Below are positions 1-5,901 of a DNA stretch of 6,569 bases, piece by piece. The DNA lies in assembly GCA_003152595.1 (NCBI GenBank), contig PMAM01000321.1, forward strand, positions 6,821 to 13,389, given 5' to 3'. Source of the stretch: Acidobacterium sp. (GTDB taxonomy: Bacteria > Acidobacteriota > Terriglobia > Terriglobales > Acidobacteriaceae). Positions within the stretch are counted from its first letter, which is position 1, and the number at the start of each line of letters is the position of its first letter. The notes under the pieces were generated by a model. The model ran no database searches. It was not told where the DNA came from and saw nothing but the letters and a program-made list of their open reading frames with translations. A program made the position numbers and the translations under genes.

Positions 1-1239
1 GGAACCTTCGTAGCCTCGTCGCTGCCCCACCGCGCTGCCAGCGCCAAACGCTCTGCCGACGACGCGCCCTCTTCCCGCCGCACCTCGCGCCGCTCCGCGC
101 TGTTCCCGTCTTACGACCCGCTCCCCTGGCGCCATGGCTGGGGCGCCTTCGGCGTCCATCAGCCCGCCCTCGACCACTTCCCCTTCGACCTCTGGTCCAA
201 ACTTCTCTCCCGTCACAGCCGCGCGCTCCGCATCCACAATCAGCACAACCTGCATCCGCTCGGGCTCAAGCCCTTCCGCGAGGCCATCTGCTCCTACCTG
301 CGCACGGCGCGCTCCGTTCGTTGCGAGCCGGACCAGATCATGGTCGTCTCCGGTTCGCAGCAGGCGCTCGACATCGTCACCCGCGTGCTGCTCGATCCCG
401 GCGACGCGGCGTGGATGGAAGAGCCCTGCTATCCGCTCATGCGCTCGCTTCTCATCGGTTCCGGCTGCCGCGCCATTCCCGTCCCCGTCGACGAAGAAGG
501 GCTCGATGTCATGGCCGGCATGCGCCTCGCTCCCGACGCGCGCGCCGCCTTCGTGACGCCCTCGCATCACTACGCCCTCGGCGTCACCATGAGCGCTTCG
601 CGCCGCTTCCAGCTCCTCGAGTGGTCCCGCCAGGCCTCCTCCTGGATCGTCGAAGACGACTACGACAGCGAGTATCGCTTCGACACCATGCCCATCCCTT
701 CGCTCCAGGGCCTCGACCCCTGCGATCGCGTCCTCTACATCGGAACCTTCAGCAAAGTCCTTCGGCCCTCGCTCCGTCTCGGTTACATCGTCATCCCCGC
801 TGACCTCGTCGACCGCTTCGTCGCCGTGCGCTTTTCCATGGACATCTTTCCCTCGTATCTTTTCCAGGAAGCCCTCACCGATTTCATGCACGACGGCCAC
901 TTCGCGCGCCATATCCGCCGCATGCGCGCTCTCTACAAAAGCCGGCGCACTGCGCTGGTCGAATGCCTGCGCGCCGAATTCGGCGACTTCCTCCAGATTC
1001 ACGGCTCAGAAGCGGGCATGCACCTCACCGTAACCCTTCCGCCCAGCTTCAAAGCCGGCGCCCTGTCGGATGTCGCCATTGCCACGCGCGCCGCCCAGGA
1101 CAAGCTGTGGCTCTGGCCGCTCTCGCCCTGCTATACCAATGGCAAACCGCGCGAGGGATTCATTCTCGGCTTCGGCAACACACCCGAAGACCAGATGCCG
1201 AATGCTGTCCGCCGCCTCCGGCAGCTGCTGTCGGCTTAG
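1..1239 (+). CDS. MocR/PdxR-family transcriptional regulator, aminotransferase-like domain (5' end outside window)
   Basis: The frame is open from base 1 and ends with TAG at 1237-1239, giving 412 visible residues. The visible part is a fold-type I, PLP-dependent aminotransferase-like domain, as in GntR-family MocR regulators (GabR, PdxR) that use PLP or a PLP adduct as effector. Family landmarks are PALDHFPFDLW near residue 59, SGSQQALDIV (from 346), EDDYDSEYR (652-678) and GTFSK (742-756). The probable Schiff-base lysine is encoded at 754-756. It lies 33 residues after the Asp at 655-657 of the D-x-Y motif, the same spacing as Asp279/Lys312 in B. subtilis GabR. RHIRRMRALY (908-937) is also typical. 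Aligning the lysine with GabR puts about 60 or more residues, the winged-helix DNA-binding domain, to the left of the window. A linker rich in Ser, Ala and Arg occupies the first 40 residues. The regulated genes cannot be deduced here, because MocR genes usually control a divergent neighbour, which would lie off the left edge. A plain aminotransferase is less likely, given the MocR-specific motifs and the linker. Confidence 0.93.
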   Translation, partial: GTFVASSLPHRAASAKRSADDAPSSRRTSRRSALFPSYDPLPWRHGWGAFGVHQPALDHFPFDLWSKLLSRHSRALRIHNQHNLHPLGLKPFREAICSYLRTARSVRCEPDQIMVVSGSQQALDIVTRVLLDPGDAAWMEEPCYPLMRSLLIGSGCRAIPVPVDEEGLDVMAGMRLAPDARAAFVTPSHHYALGVTMSASRRFQLLEWSRQASSWIVEDDYDSEYRFDTMPIPSLQGLDPCDRVLYIGTFSKVLRPSLRLGYIVIPADLVDRFVAVRFSMDIFPSYLFQEALTDFMHDGHFARHIRRMRALYKSRRTALVECLRAEFGDFLQIHGSEAGMHLTVTLPPSFKAGALSDVAIATRAAQDKLWLWPLSPCYTNGKPREGFILGFGNTPEDQMPNAVRRLRQLLSA

Positions 1240-1282
1240 CTTGGCTTTCGGCGTTTTGCTTCCCGCTTCGGCTTCGCCGCGC

Positions 1283-1443
1283 ATCTACTCCATCCGCGCC
1301 GAAAAACTTCTCTTCATCCAGGGCGATCCGAAACTCGACTTCGCCGCCATTGTCGAGGTCCTCGACCTCAGCCGCGCCTCGGCATCGACCACGTCGGCAT
1401 CCTTACGCCATCTCTCACGCCAGCTAATCGCTCGCACGAATAG
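1283..1443 (+). pseudogene. Decayed, frameshifted C-terminal fragment of an ExbD/TolR-type biopolymer transport protein
   Basis: Reading from 1283, the frame gives IYSIRAEKLLFIQGD, then PKLDFAAIVEVLDLSRA up to 1378. Moving to the next frame at 1381 continues as GIDHVGILTPSLTPANRSHE and stops with TAG at 1441-1443. Joined, these match the ExbD/TolR C-terminal signature: a hydrophobic strand ending in a Gly/Ala-Asp pair, a Tyr/Phe about six residues later, then V-hydrophobic-D, and A-G-(V/I)-D-x-(V/I)-G-(L/I)-(L/M)-T. The join needs one base missing, or two extra, at about 1379-1380. ExbD/TolR proteins are about 140 residues with one N-terminal membrane helix. Here only about the last 53 residues remain, with no start codon, membrane helix or ribosome-binding site, and the fragment begins 43 bases after the regulator stop. 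The family match is from memory of its motifs; the frameshift is read directly. I treat it as a relic of a deletion or rearrangement. Confidence 0.68.
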
Positions 1444-1590
1444 GGGCCAGCCGCTCCCCTCACATCGAGACATGCGGCAGAGCCCCCTGGCTGTTGCTGC
1501 CTAATCTCCGCATATGCGATGGCGTACCAACCGGCTCACCCCATTTCATCCGCAGTCTAAAGTGCGCCCCTCATCATCTAATCTGTACAC
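1444..1590. other. Intergenic region upstream of the ypdA-like gene
   Basis: With the relic before it, this completes a 351-base stretch without an intact gene. It must contain the promoter of the downstream reductase unless transcription reads through from the regulator. The only suggestive element is TAATCT at 1579-1584, a possible -10 hexamer, but no credible -35 hexamer sits 16-18 bases upstream. If that -10 were used, transcription would start at or next to the ATG at 1591. No purine-rich ribosome-binding site precedes the ATG. I see no repeat, RNA gene or strong hairpin here. Confidence 0.4.
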
Positions 1591-2625
1591 ATGGCCGCAA
1601 CCGAGTCCCCCACAGAATCCTTCGACGTCCTCGTCATCGGCGCCGGCCCCACCGGCATGGCCTGCGCCATTGAAGCCCAGCGCGCTGGCTTCCGCAGCGT
1701 TCTGATCGACAAGGGCTGCCTCTGCAATTCCCTCTTCCACTACCCCTCCCACATGACCTTCTTCACCACCTCGGAACTGCTCGAGATCGGCGACATTCCC
1801 TTCCCCTCCATCAACGCCAAGCCCTCCCGCAACGAGGCGCTCGAGTACTACCGCAAGGTCGCCATGTTCTACTCGCTCGACATCCGCCAGTACCAGCGCG
1901 TCGAGCAGGTCTCCGGATCGGACCTCAACTTCACCATCCGCACCACGGACACCTTCGGCCGCACCAACACCTATGCCACCCGCAAAGTGGTCGTCGCCAC
2001 CGGCTACTACGACCTCCCCAACCTCATGAACATCCCCGGCGAAGACCTCCCCAAGGTCCACCACTACTACAACGACCCCCATCCCTTCTACGGCCTCGAT
2101 GTCGTCGTCATCGGCGGCAAAAACTCCGCAGCCATTGCAGCTCTGGAGCTGTGGCGCCACGGCGCCCGCGTCACCGTGGTCTATCGCGGCTCCGCCATGC
2201 AGCCCCACATCAAGTACTGGATCCTCCCCGACATAGAAAACCGCATTAAGAACGGCCAGATCGCCGCTTATTTCAATACCGCCGTCACTCGCATCGATCC
2301 CGACAGCGTAACGATCCAAACCGCACCCGGAGGCGCCACCCGCGTCATCAAAAACGATACCGTCTTCGCCATGACCGGCTACCGTCCCGACCTCGATTTC
2401 CTCCAGTCCCTCGGCGTTCGCATCGAAGGCGAAGACCGTTGCCCCGCCTGCGACCCGTCCACCCTCGAGAGCAACGTCCCCGGCATCTACCTCGCCGGTG
2501 TCATCGTCGCGGGCGACCGCACCAGTGAAATTTTCATCGAGAACGGCCGCTTCCACGGCCACCAGATCGCAGGTGACCTCAGAGTGAAATTAACGTCATC
2601 GGCGGCCGAACCTCTGAGGGTGTAG
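1591..2625 (+). CDS. ypdA: YpdA/Bdr-family FAD-dependent NAD(P)H oxidoreductase (putative bacillithiol-disulfide reductase)
   Basis: This 344-residue flavoprotein matches the YpdA family closely. In Firmicutes, YpdA (Bdr) uses NADPH to reduce oxidised bacillithiol in the cytosol. An N-terminal FAD-binding Rossmann motif, VIGAGPTGMA, is at residues 15-24. YPSHMTFF (about 51-58) corresponds to the YPTHQTFF segment of S. aureus YpdA. ATGYY and a second dinucleotide motif, VIGGKNSA, follow (the latter in the NAD(P)H domain), then FAMTGYRPD, NVPGIYLAGV and the late FIENGRFHG motif. The catalytic Cys14 of S. aureus YpdA, in GGGPCG, is Thr21 here. Other cysteines are Cys25, a C-L-C pair at 43/45 and a C-P-A-C motif at 284-287. 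The last 14 or so residues (LTSSAAEPLRV end) look like an unconserved tail. No Shine-Dalgarno precedes ATG 1591, but the Rossmann motif starts 12 residues in, so this start fits. Family membership is secure; the substrate is not, since no bacillithiol biosynthesis genes lie in the window and the usual active-site Cys is absent. A ferredoxin/thioredoxin reductase-like role is the alternative. Confidence 0.92.
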   Translation: MAATESPTESFDVLVIGAGPTGMACAIEAQRAGFRSVLIDKGCLCNSLFHYPSHMTFFTTSELLEIGDIPFPSINAKPSRNEALEYYRKVAMFYSLDIRQYQRVEQVSGSDLNFTIRTTDTFGRTNTYATRKVVVATGYYDLPNLMNIPGEDLPKVHHYYNDPHPFYGLDVVVIGGKNSAAIAALELWRHGARVTVVYRGSAMQPHIKYWILPDIENRIKNGQIAAYFNTAVTRIDPDSVTIQTAPGGATRVIKNDTVFAMTGYRPDLDFLQSLGVRIEGEDRCPACDPSTLESNVPGIYLAGVIVAGDRTSEIFIENGRFHGHQIAGDLRVKLTSSAAEPLRV

Positions 2626-2730
2626 GATCACTCCAAATCCCATACAAGATCTGCCGGCGGCGGGACTGGCTCGACGCTTTTCCGCCTCAGCGCAGACAGG
2701 CTCCTGACGAAATACGGTTGTCCCCCGACG

Positions 2731-4590
2731 ATGCCGCTGCCCAGACCACGCTCGATTCGCGGTCAGTTCATGGCCGCCCTGATCCTCTTCGAGATCATCG
2801 TCGTCGGCATTTTCACGCTCCTGATCCTCCGCCAGCAGCAGACGGAGATGACGCAGCGCATCCACCGCCGCCTGGAGAGCCAGGCGTTCGAGATGGCCTC
2901 CCTCGCCACCTTCGCCCTCGCCGATCCCAAACCCAACGCCCTCGCCCACGTCTTCGCCATCGCCACCAGCAGCTCCAGCATCGGCGCCGCCCAGATCACC
3001 GATCTCAGCGGCAGAAACCTCGCCACCACCGACCCCACCAGCCTCGGCAAGAACACCCTCACCGCGCAGGAGCGCGTCTTCCTGCATCCCCCCGCCGCGC
3101 CCGTGATCTTTCCGCCCTCCAAAGGCCAATGGGCAATCGTCGCTCCCATTGTCGTCGGCGGCCGCACCCAGGCCCTCGTCTGGATCTACCCCAACAACCA
3201 CCAGGACAACGTCGACCTTCGCGCGCTGCTCCGGATCACCGCATTTTGGGCGGCCTTCGTTTTTGGCGCCTGTACTATCATCGCTGCCATCCTCGCCCAG
3301 TCCATCACTCGCCAGCTGGCCGTGCTCACCCGCGCCGCACGCCGGCTCATCCAGCATCCTGAAGAGCCCGGTGCCGATTTTCCCCTGCCCGTCAAAACCT
3401 CCACTGAAGCCGCCGAGCTCACCATCGCCTTCAACCGCATGGTCGCCGCCATCGAGGATCAACGCGCCGGGCTCAACGAAACTCTGGCCCTGCTCGACTC
3501 CATGCTGGCCAACGCTCCCATCGGCTTTGCCTTCTTCGACCGCAAGTACCGGTTCGTCCGCGTCAATCAGTTCCTTGCCGACATGAACGGCTACTCGTTT
3601 GCTCTCCACCTCGGGCGAGGCGTCGGCGGCATCCTGCCGCCCGCCACCGCCGCGAAGCTCGAGCGCAGCATCGAGACCGTCTTCCAGAGCGGCCAACCCG
3701 TTCGCAACCTCGAACTCACCTGGGAGCCCGAGCCGCGCCGCACCCGTACCTGGCTCGTTCACCTCTACCCCGTCCGCACAGAATCCGACGCCACCCGCTG
3801 GGTCGGCGCCATCCTCGTCGATACGACCGAGCAGAAGCGCAGCGAAGAAACCCTCCGTCGCACCGAAAAGCTGGCCGCCACCGGCCGCCTCGCCGCCTCC
3901 ATCGCCCACGAGATCAATAACCCGCTCGAGGCCGTCACCAACCTTCTCTACCTCATTCGCCAGGAAAATCTTTCCCCCGATGCGGCCCGCTTCGCCGAGC
4001 TGGCTCAGCAGGAAGTCACCCGCGTCTCGGAAATCACCCAGCAGACCCTGCGGTTCTATCGCCAGTCCACGCTGCCGGCCCTCAGCAACGTCGCCGAGCT
4101 GCTCGACTCGGTCATCACCCTTCACCTCGGCCGCATCCAGACCCTTCAGGTCGAGCTCCGCCGCGACTACGATCGCAGCCTGCAGCTCTTCTGCTTCGCC
4201 GGCGAGCTGCGCCAGCTCTTCGCCAACCTCATCGGCAACGCGCTGGACGCGATGACCCCGGAGGGCGGCCGCCTCATCGTCCGCATCCACGCCGCTACCA
4301 TGAAAGACATCGCCGGCATCCGCATCTCCGTTGCCGACACCGGCGGCGGCATCAGCCAGGAAGCTCGCCGCCACATCTTCGAGCCCTTCTTCACCACTAA
4401 GGAAGCCACCGGCACCGGCCTGGGCCTCTGGGTCAGCGATCAGATCATCCGCAAGCACCACGGCTCGGTTCGCGTGCGCAGCCGCGTCACCGGCCACACC
4501 GGTACCGTCTTCAGCATCTTCTTCCCCGCCACCGGCGTCGAACCCGAGGCAACCTCCGCCGAACCCGCCGGCGAAACCGTGTCAAACTGA
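2731..4590 (+). CDS. Membrane-bound PAS-domain sensor histidine kinase
   Basis: The 619-residue protein has the full layout of an inner-membrane two-component sensor. The first membrane segment is about residues 14-33, followed by a roughly 135-residue extracytoplasmic sensing region of no recognised family. The second membrane segment is about 168-189, then a HAMP linker to about 245. A PAS domain spans about 251-370 and ends in the typical DTTEQK. The HisKA dimerisation helix carries the phospho-acceptor His393 in SIAHEINNPLEA. The HATPase_c domain has the N box N-L-I-G-N-A-L-D-A (499-507), the G1 box DTGGGI (536-541), the F box FEPFFTTK (550-557) and the G2 box GTGLGL (561-566). All catalytic elements are intact, so it should be active. 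The HEINNPL pattern resembles NtrB/AtoS-like kinases that often partner NtrC-type regulators; that pairing is inference. No response regulator is in the window. The gene starts 105 bases after the reductase stop on the same strand. ATG 2731 lacks an obvious ribosome-binding site; Met14 (2770) is possible but would cut into the first membrane segment. Confidence 0.97.
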   Translation: MPLPRPRSIRGQFMAALILFEIIVVGIFTLLILRQQQTEMTQRIHRRLESQAFEMASLATFALADPKPNALAHVFAIATSSSSIGAAQITDLSGRNLATTDPTSLGKNTLTAQERVFLHPPAAPVIFPPSKGQWAIVAPIVVGGRTQALVWIYPNNHQDNVDLRALLRITAFWAAFVFGACTIIAAILAQSITRQLAVLTRAARRLIQHPEEPGADFPLPVKTSTEAAELTIAFNRMVAAIEDQRAGLNETLALLDSMLANAPIGFAFFDRKYRFVRVNQFLADMNGYSFALHLGRGVGGILPPATAAKLERSIETVFQSGQPVRNLELTWEPEPRRTRTWLVHLYPVRTESDATRWVGAILVDTTEQKRSEETLRRTEKLAATGRLAASIAHEINNPLEAVTNLLYLIRQENLSPDAARFAELAQQEVTRVSEITQQTLRFYRQSTLPALSNVAELLDSVITLHLGRIQTLQVELRRDYDRSLQLFCFAGELRQLFANLIGNALDAMTPEGGRLIVRIHAATMKDIAGIRISVADTGGGISQEARRHIFEPFFTTKEATGTGLGLWVSDQIIRKHHGSVRVRSRVTGHTGTVFSIFFPATGVEPEATSAEPAGETVSN

Positions 4591-4823
4591 CGGAACCACA
4601 TCGCAAACGCTGCAACGCGCATTTCTCGCTCTCCGACAAGCGACGGAAAGCGAACGCGGAATCGAAACCAAAGAGCCCGCCGTTAGCGCGACGGTGCAAG
4701 TGGAACCGTTGCCGTTACAGTATCGAATCACCGTCGTACCCCGCTCGCGGTTACTGTTCTGGCCCCCTGCTTCCCCATTTTCGGGGATAGTGCGTGCCTC
4801 CACACAGGACCTAGCCTCGGGAC
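4591..4823. other. Spacer between the kinase and the small hypothetical gene, with a minor hairpin
   Basis: I find no credible gene in these 233 bases. Base composition is more mixed than in the flanking genes. A short perfect hairpin pairs TCCCC at 4772-4776 with GGGGA at 4783-4787 around a six-base loop. It has no following T-run, so it is not a classical terminator, and it ends 36 bases before the ATG of the small gene. Other partial inverted repeats, such as CCGT/ACGG around 4681-4694, are too short to interpret. The length would suit an independent promoter and leader for the small gene, but no -35/-10 pair stands out. Confidence 0.4.
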
Positions 4824-5009
4824 ATGACCTTCAATCAAGGGCAACGCGTCCGCATCAGAGGTAAACAGTCCGTCGGGACGATCGAAAAAAAGCTCACGTC
4901 TCTCCACAATGTCTACGTTGTCACGATCGATAACGGCTTACCAAAGGAGGACAAACTGGTTCGCGGCGAAGACCTCGAACTCGTGGCCGAAATGCATTGG
5001 ACCGCCTGA
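4824..5009 (+). CDS. Small hypothetical protein, possible SH3-like/KOW-like beta barrel (61 aa)
   Basis: I do not recognise a named family. The 61-residue product is charged, has no signal peptide or membrane segment, and should be cytosolic. Its layout is G-Q-R-V-R-I-R-G near the start, V-G-T-I-E-K-K, an N-V-Y-V-V-T-I-D-N-G stretch and an ending with R-G-E-D-L-E-L-V. Alternating hydrophobic strands, glycines at turns and a terminal D-L-E-L strand resemble small SH3-like or KOW-like barrels, which often bind nucleic acid or act as assembly modules; this is inference from pattern only. Supporting a real gene: amino acid usage is balanced rather than Pro/Ala/Arg-rich like the shadow frames, and no other gene overlaps it. 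The start has no strong ribosome-binding site (only CGGGA just before ATG). Base composition is visibly less GC-rich than its neighbours. It converges on cutC, with 24 bases between the two stop codons. Confidence 0.72.
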   Translation: MTFNQGQRVRIRGKQSVGTIEKKLTSLHNVYVVTIDNGLPKEDKLVRGEDLELVAEMHWTA

Positions 5010-5020
5010 GGGGCGATACC

Positions 5021-5076
5021 TACTCCCTCCTCCCTACTCCCTACTCCCTGCTCCCTGCTCCCTGCTCCCTGGTCCC
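5021..5076. repeat. Tandem heptanucleotide repeat, eight units of consensus T(A/G)CTCCC
   Basis: Eight contiguous 7-base units are readable: TACTCCC (5021), TCCTCCC (5028), TACTCCC (5035 and 5042), TGCTCCC (5049, 5056 and 5063) and TGGTCCC (5070). Variants differ only in the second and third bases of the unit, which suggests slipped-strand duplication followed by point change. The array starts 11 bases after the small gene's stop and runs into the 3' end of cutC on the other strand, so its right part is translated. Because seven is not a multiple of three, the coding pattern repeats every 21 bases. It is too short, and lacks the spacers, to be a CRISPR array. Confidence 0.96.
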
Positions 5077-5825
5077 TGTCTCATCCCCTGCCTGTCAATC
5101 GCCTCCCGCAGCTGCCGCACATCTTCCGCGAAGACCTGATACCGCACATCGTCTTCGCACCCTGTGTGCCCCAGCCGCAGGGAGGGGTGGCGCCAGGTCA
5201 CCGGGCTGGCCACCGGCACGCGCAGCGACGCATGGAACTCCCGCGCCCCTGTCGCCTCGGCGATCGCGCCCACATTCTCCGGCCGCACATGGCCTCCGAT
5301 CATGATTCGCACCTGGCAGTTAGCTCTTTGCACCAGCGATCTGACACACACGCTGCCCTCGGTGGCATTCTCCGCGCCGCCCGAGGTCAGGATGCGGTGC
5401 GCACCCGTGGCCATCACGCCGTCCAGACCTTCCTCGAGATTGGGCGTCACGTCGAAGGCGCGATGAAATGTCACATGCATGGGCGCCGCCTCTTCCACCA
5501 GCGCGCGCGTGCGCTCAATGTCGATCCGGCCGTCCTGCTGCAGAATCCCCAGCACCACGCCGTCGGCCCCCGCGCCCCCCGCCAGCGCGAGATCGCGCCG
5601 CATCACCCGCCACTCTTCCTCGGTGTAGACAAAATCCCCGCAGCGCGGCCGGATCATCACGAACACGCCGATCCCGATCCGCTCCCGCACCGCGCCGATC
5701 ATCCCCAGGCTCGGGGTCAGCCCGCCTTCGCTGATCGCTCCGCATAACTCCACCCGCTGCGCGCCGCCGGCCTGCGCGGCCAGCGCCGACTCCACGGAGT
5801 CGACGCAAATCTCCAGTTCGAACAT
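5034..5825 (-). CDS. cutC: CutC family protein (copper homeostasis protein CutC)
   Basis: This is a TIM-barrel protein of the CutC family, cytosolic and historically linked to copper tolerance; its biochemical activity is still debated. Numbering from ATG 5825 gives 263 residues. Motifs in order are LEICVDS (4-10), GGAQRVELC (20-28), GGLTPSLG (34-41), MIRPRCGDF (57-65), VTFHRAFD (about 117-124) and ILTSGG. Cys7 and Cys28 are 21 residues apart, like Cys7/Cys28 of E. coli CutC and the Cys31/Cys52 pair proposed to bind Cu(I) in human CutC. In the usual I-R-P-R-G-G-D-F motif the first Gly is Cys62 here. The frame could start at GTG 5828, but AGGGG at 5831-5835 is five bases from ATG 5825 and only two from the GTG, so I choose the ATG. 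The last 12 or so residues (GPGSREQGAGSRE) are encoded by the heptamer repeat and are probably not part of the ancestral protein. The receptor gene lies upstream on the same strand. Confidence 0.95.
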   Translation of the reverse strand: MFELEICVDSVESALAAQAGGAQRVELCGAISEGGLTPSLGMIGAVRERIGIGVFVMIRPRCGDFVYTEEEWRVMRRDLALAGGAGADGVVLGILQQDGRIDIERTRALVEEAAPMHVTFHRAFDVTPNLEEGLDGVMATGAHRILTSGGAENATEGSVCVRSLVQRANCQVRIMIGGHVRPENVGAIAEATGAREFHASLRVPVASPVTWRHPSLRLGHTGCEDDVRYQVFAEDVRQLREAIDRQGMRQGPGSREQGAGSRE

Positions 5826-5830
5826 CACGT

Positions 5831-5835
5831 CCCCT
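5831..5835 (-). promoter_or_regulatory. Ribosome-binding site of cutC
   Basis: On the minus strand the sequence is GTAGGGGACGTGATG. The AGGGG core is five bases from ATG 5825 and two bases from the in-frame GTG at 5828. The spacing favours the ATG as the start codon. Confidence 0.65.
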
Positions 5836-5839
5836 ACTC

Positions 5840-5896
5840 TCAGGATCTGTTTCAGGATCTGCAGCCCTCTGATGAGGGACCGCGTCGCTGTGTCCC
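5840..5896. other. Direct repeat and overlapping hairpins in the receptor-cutC spacer
   Basis: A perfect 10-base direct repeat, TCAGGATCTG, occurs at 5840-5849 and 5852-5861, a 12-base period, just upstream of the cutC ribosome-binding site. Next to it, CCCTC (5865-5869) can pair with GAGGG (5874-5878) over a four-base loop. GGGAC (5876-5880) can alternatively pair with GTCCC (5892-5896) over 11 bases, and the two stems share bases 5876-5878. Neither stem is followed by a T-run in either direction, so a terminator is not supported. A regulatory role is possible but unproven, and such short elements can arise by chance. Confidence 0.35.
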
Positions 5897-5901
5897 TTCC
5901 C

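Noticed and set aside
1355..1369. Perfect inverted repeat GAGGTC-ctc-GACCTC as an operator or terminator
   Set aside because: It falls within the codons for the V-E-V-L-D-L segment of the ExbD/TolR remnant, has no T-run, and is easily explained by codon choice.
1285..1473. Minus-strand frame across the ExbD/TolR relic
   Set aside because: It has no recognisable motif, and the plus-strand frames in the same place carry a family signature.
1546..2562. Long open frame on the minus strand across the reductase gene
   Set aside because: Its product is a low-complexity run of Gly, Ala, Val, Asp and Glu, as expected opposite a gene with GC-rich third positions. The plus-strand reading matches YpdA along its length.
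2596..4497. A 633-codon open frame on the minus strand across the kinase gene
   Set aside because: It is again a Gly/Asp/Glu-rich antisense shadow with no domain signature. The plus strand has every histidine kinase box.
4772..4787. TCCCC/GGGGA hairpin as a kinase terminator
   Set aside because: The stem is only five pairs, no T-run follows, and it lies 182 bases after the kinase stop.
4943..4950. AAAGGAGG as a ribosome-binding site for an internal start
   Set aside because: No ATG or GTG lies at a suitable distance downstream in an open frame; it encodes Lys-Glu-Asp residues of the small protein.
5021..5076. CRISPR array
   Set aside because: The units are seven bases long and contiguous, with no spacers and no cas genes nearby.
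5166..5747. Long plus-strand frame opposite cutC
   Set aside because: Its product is rich in His, Arg and Pro without motifs, while the minus strand encodes all CutC motifs in order.
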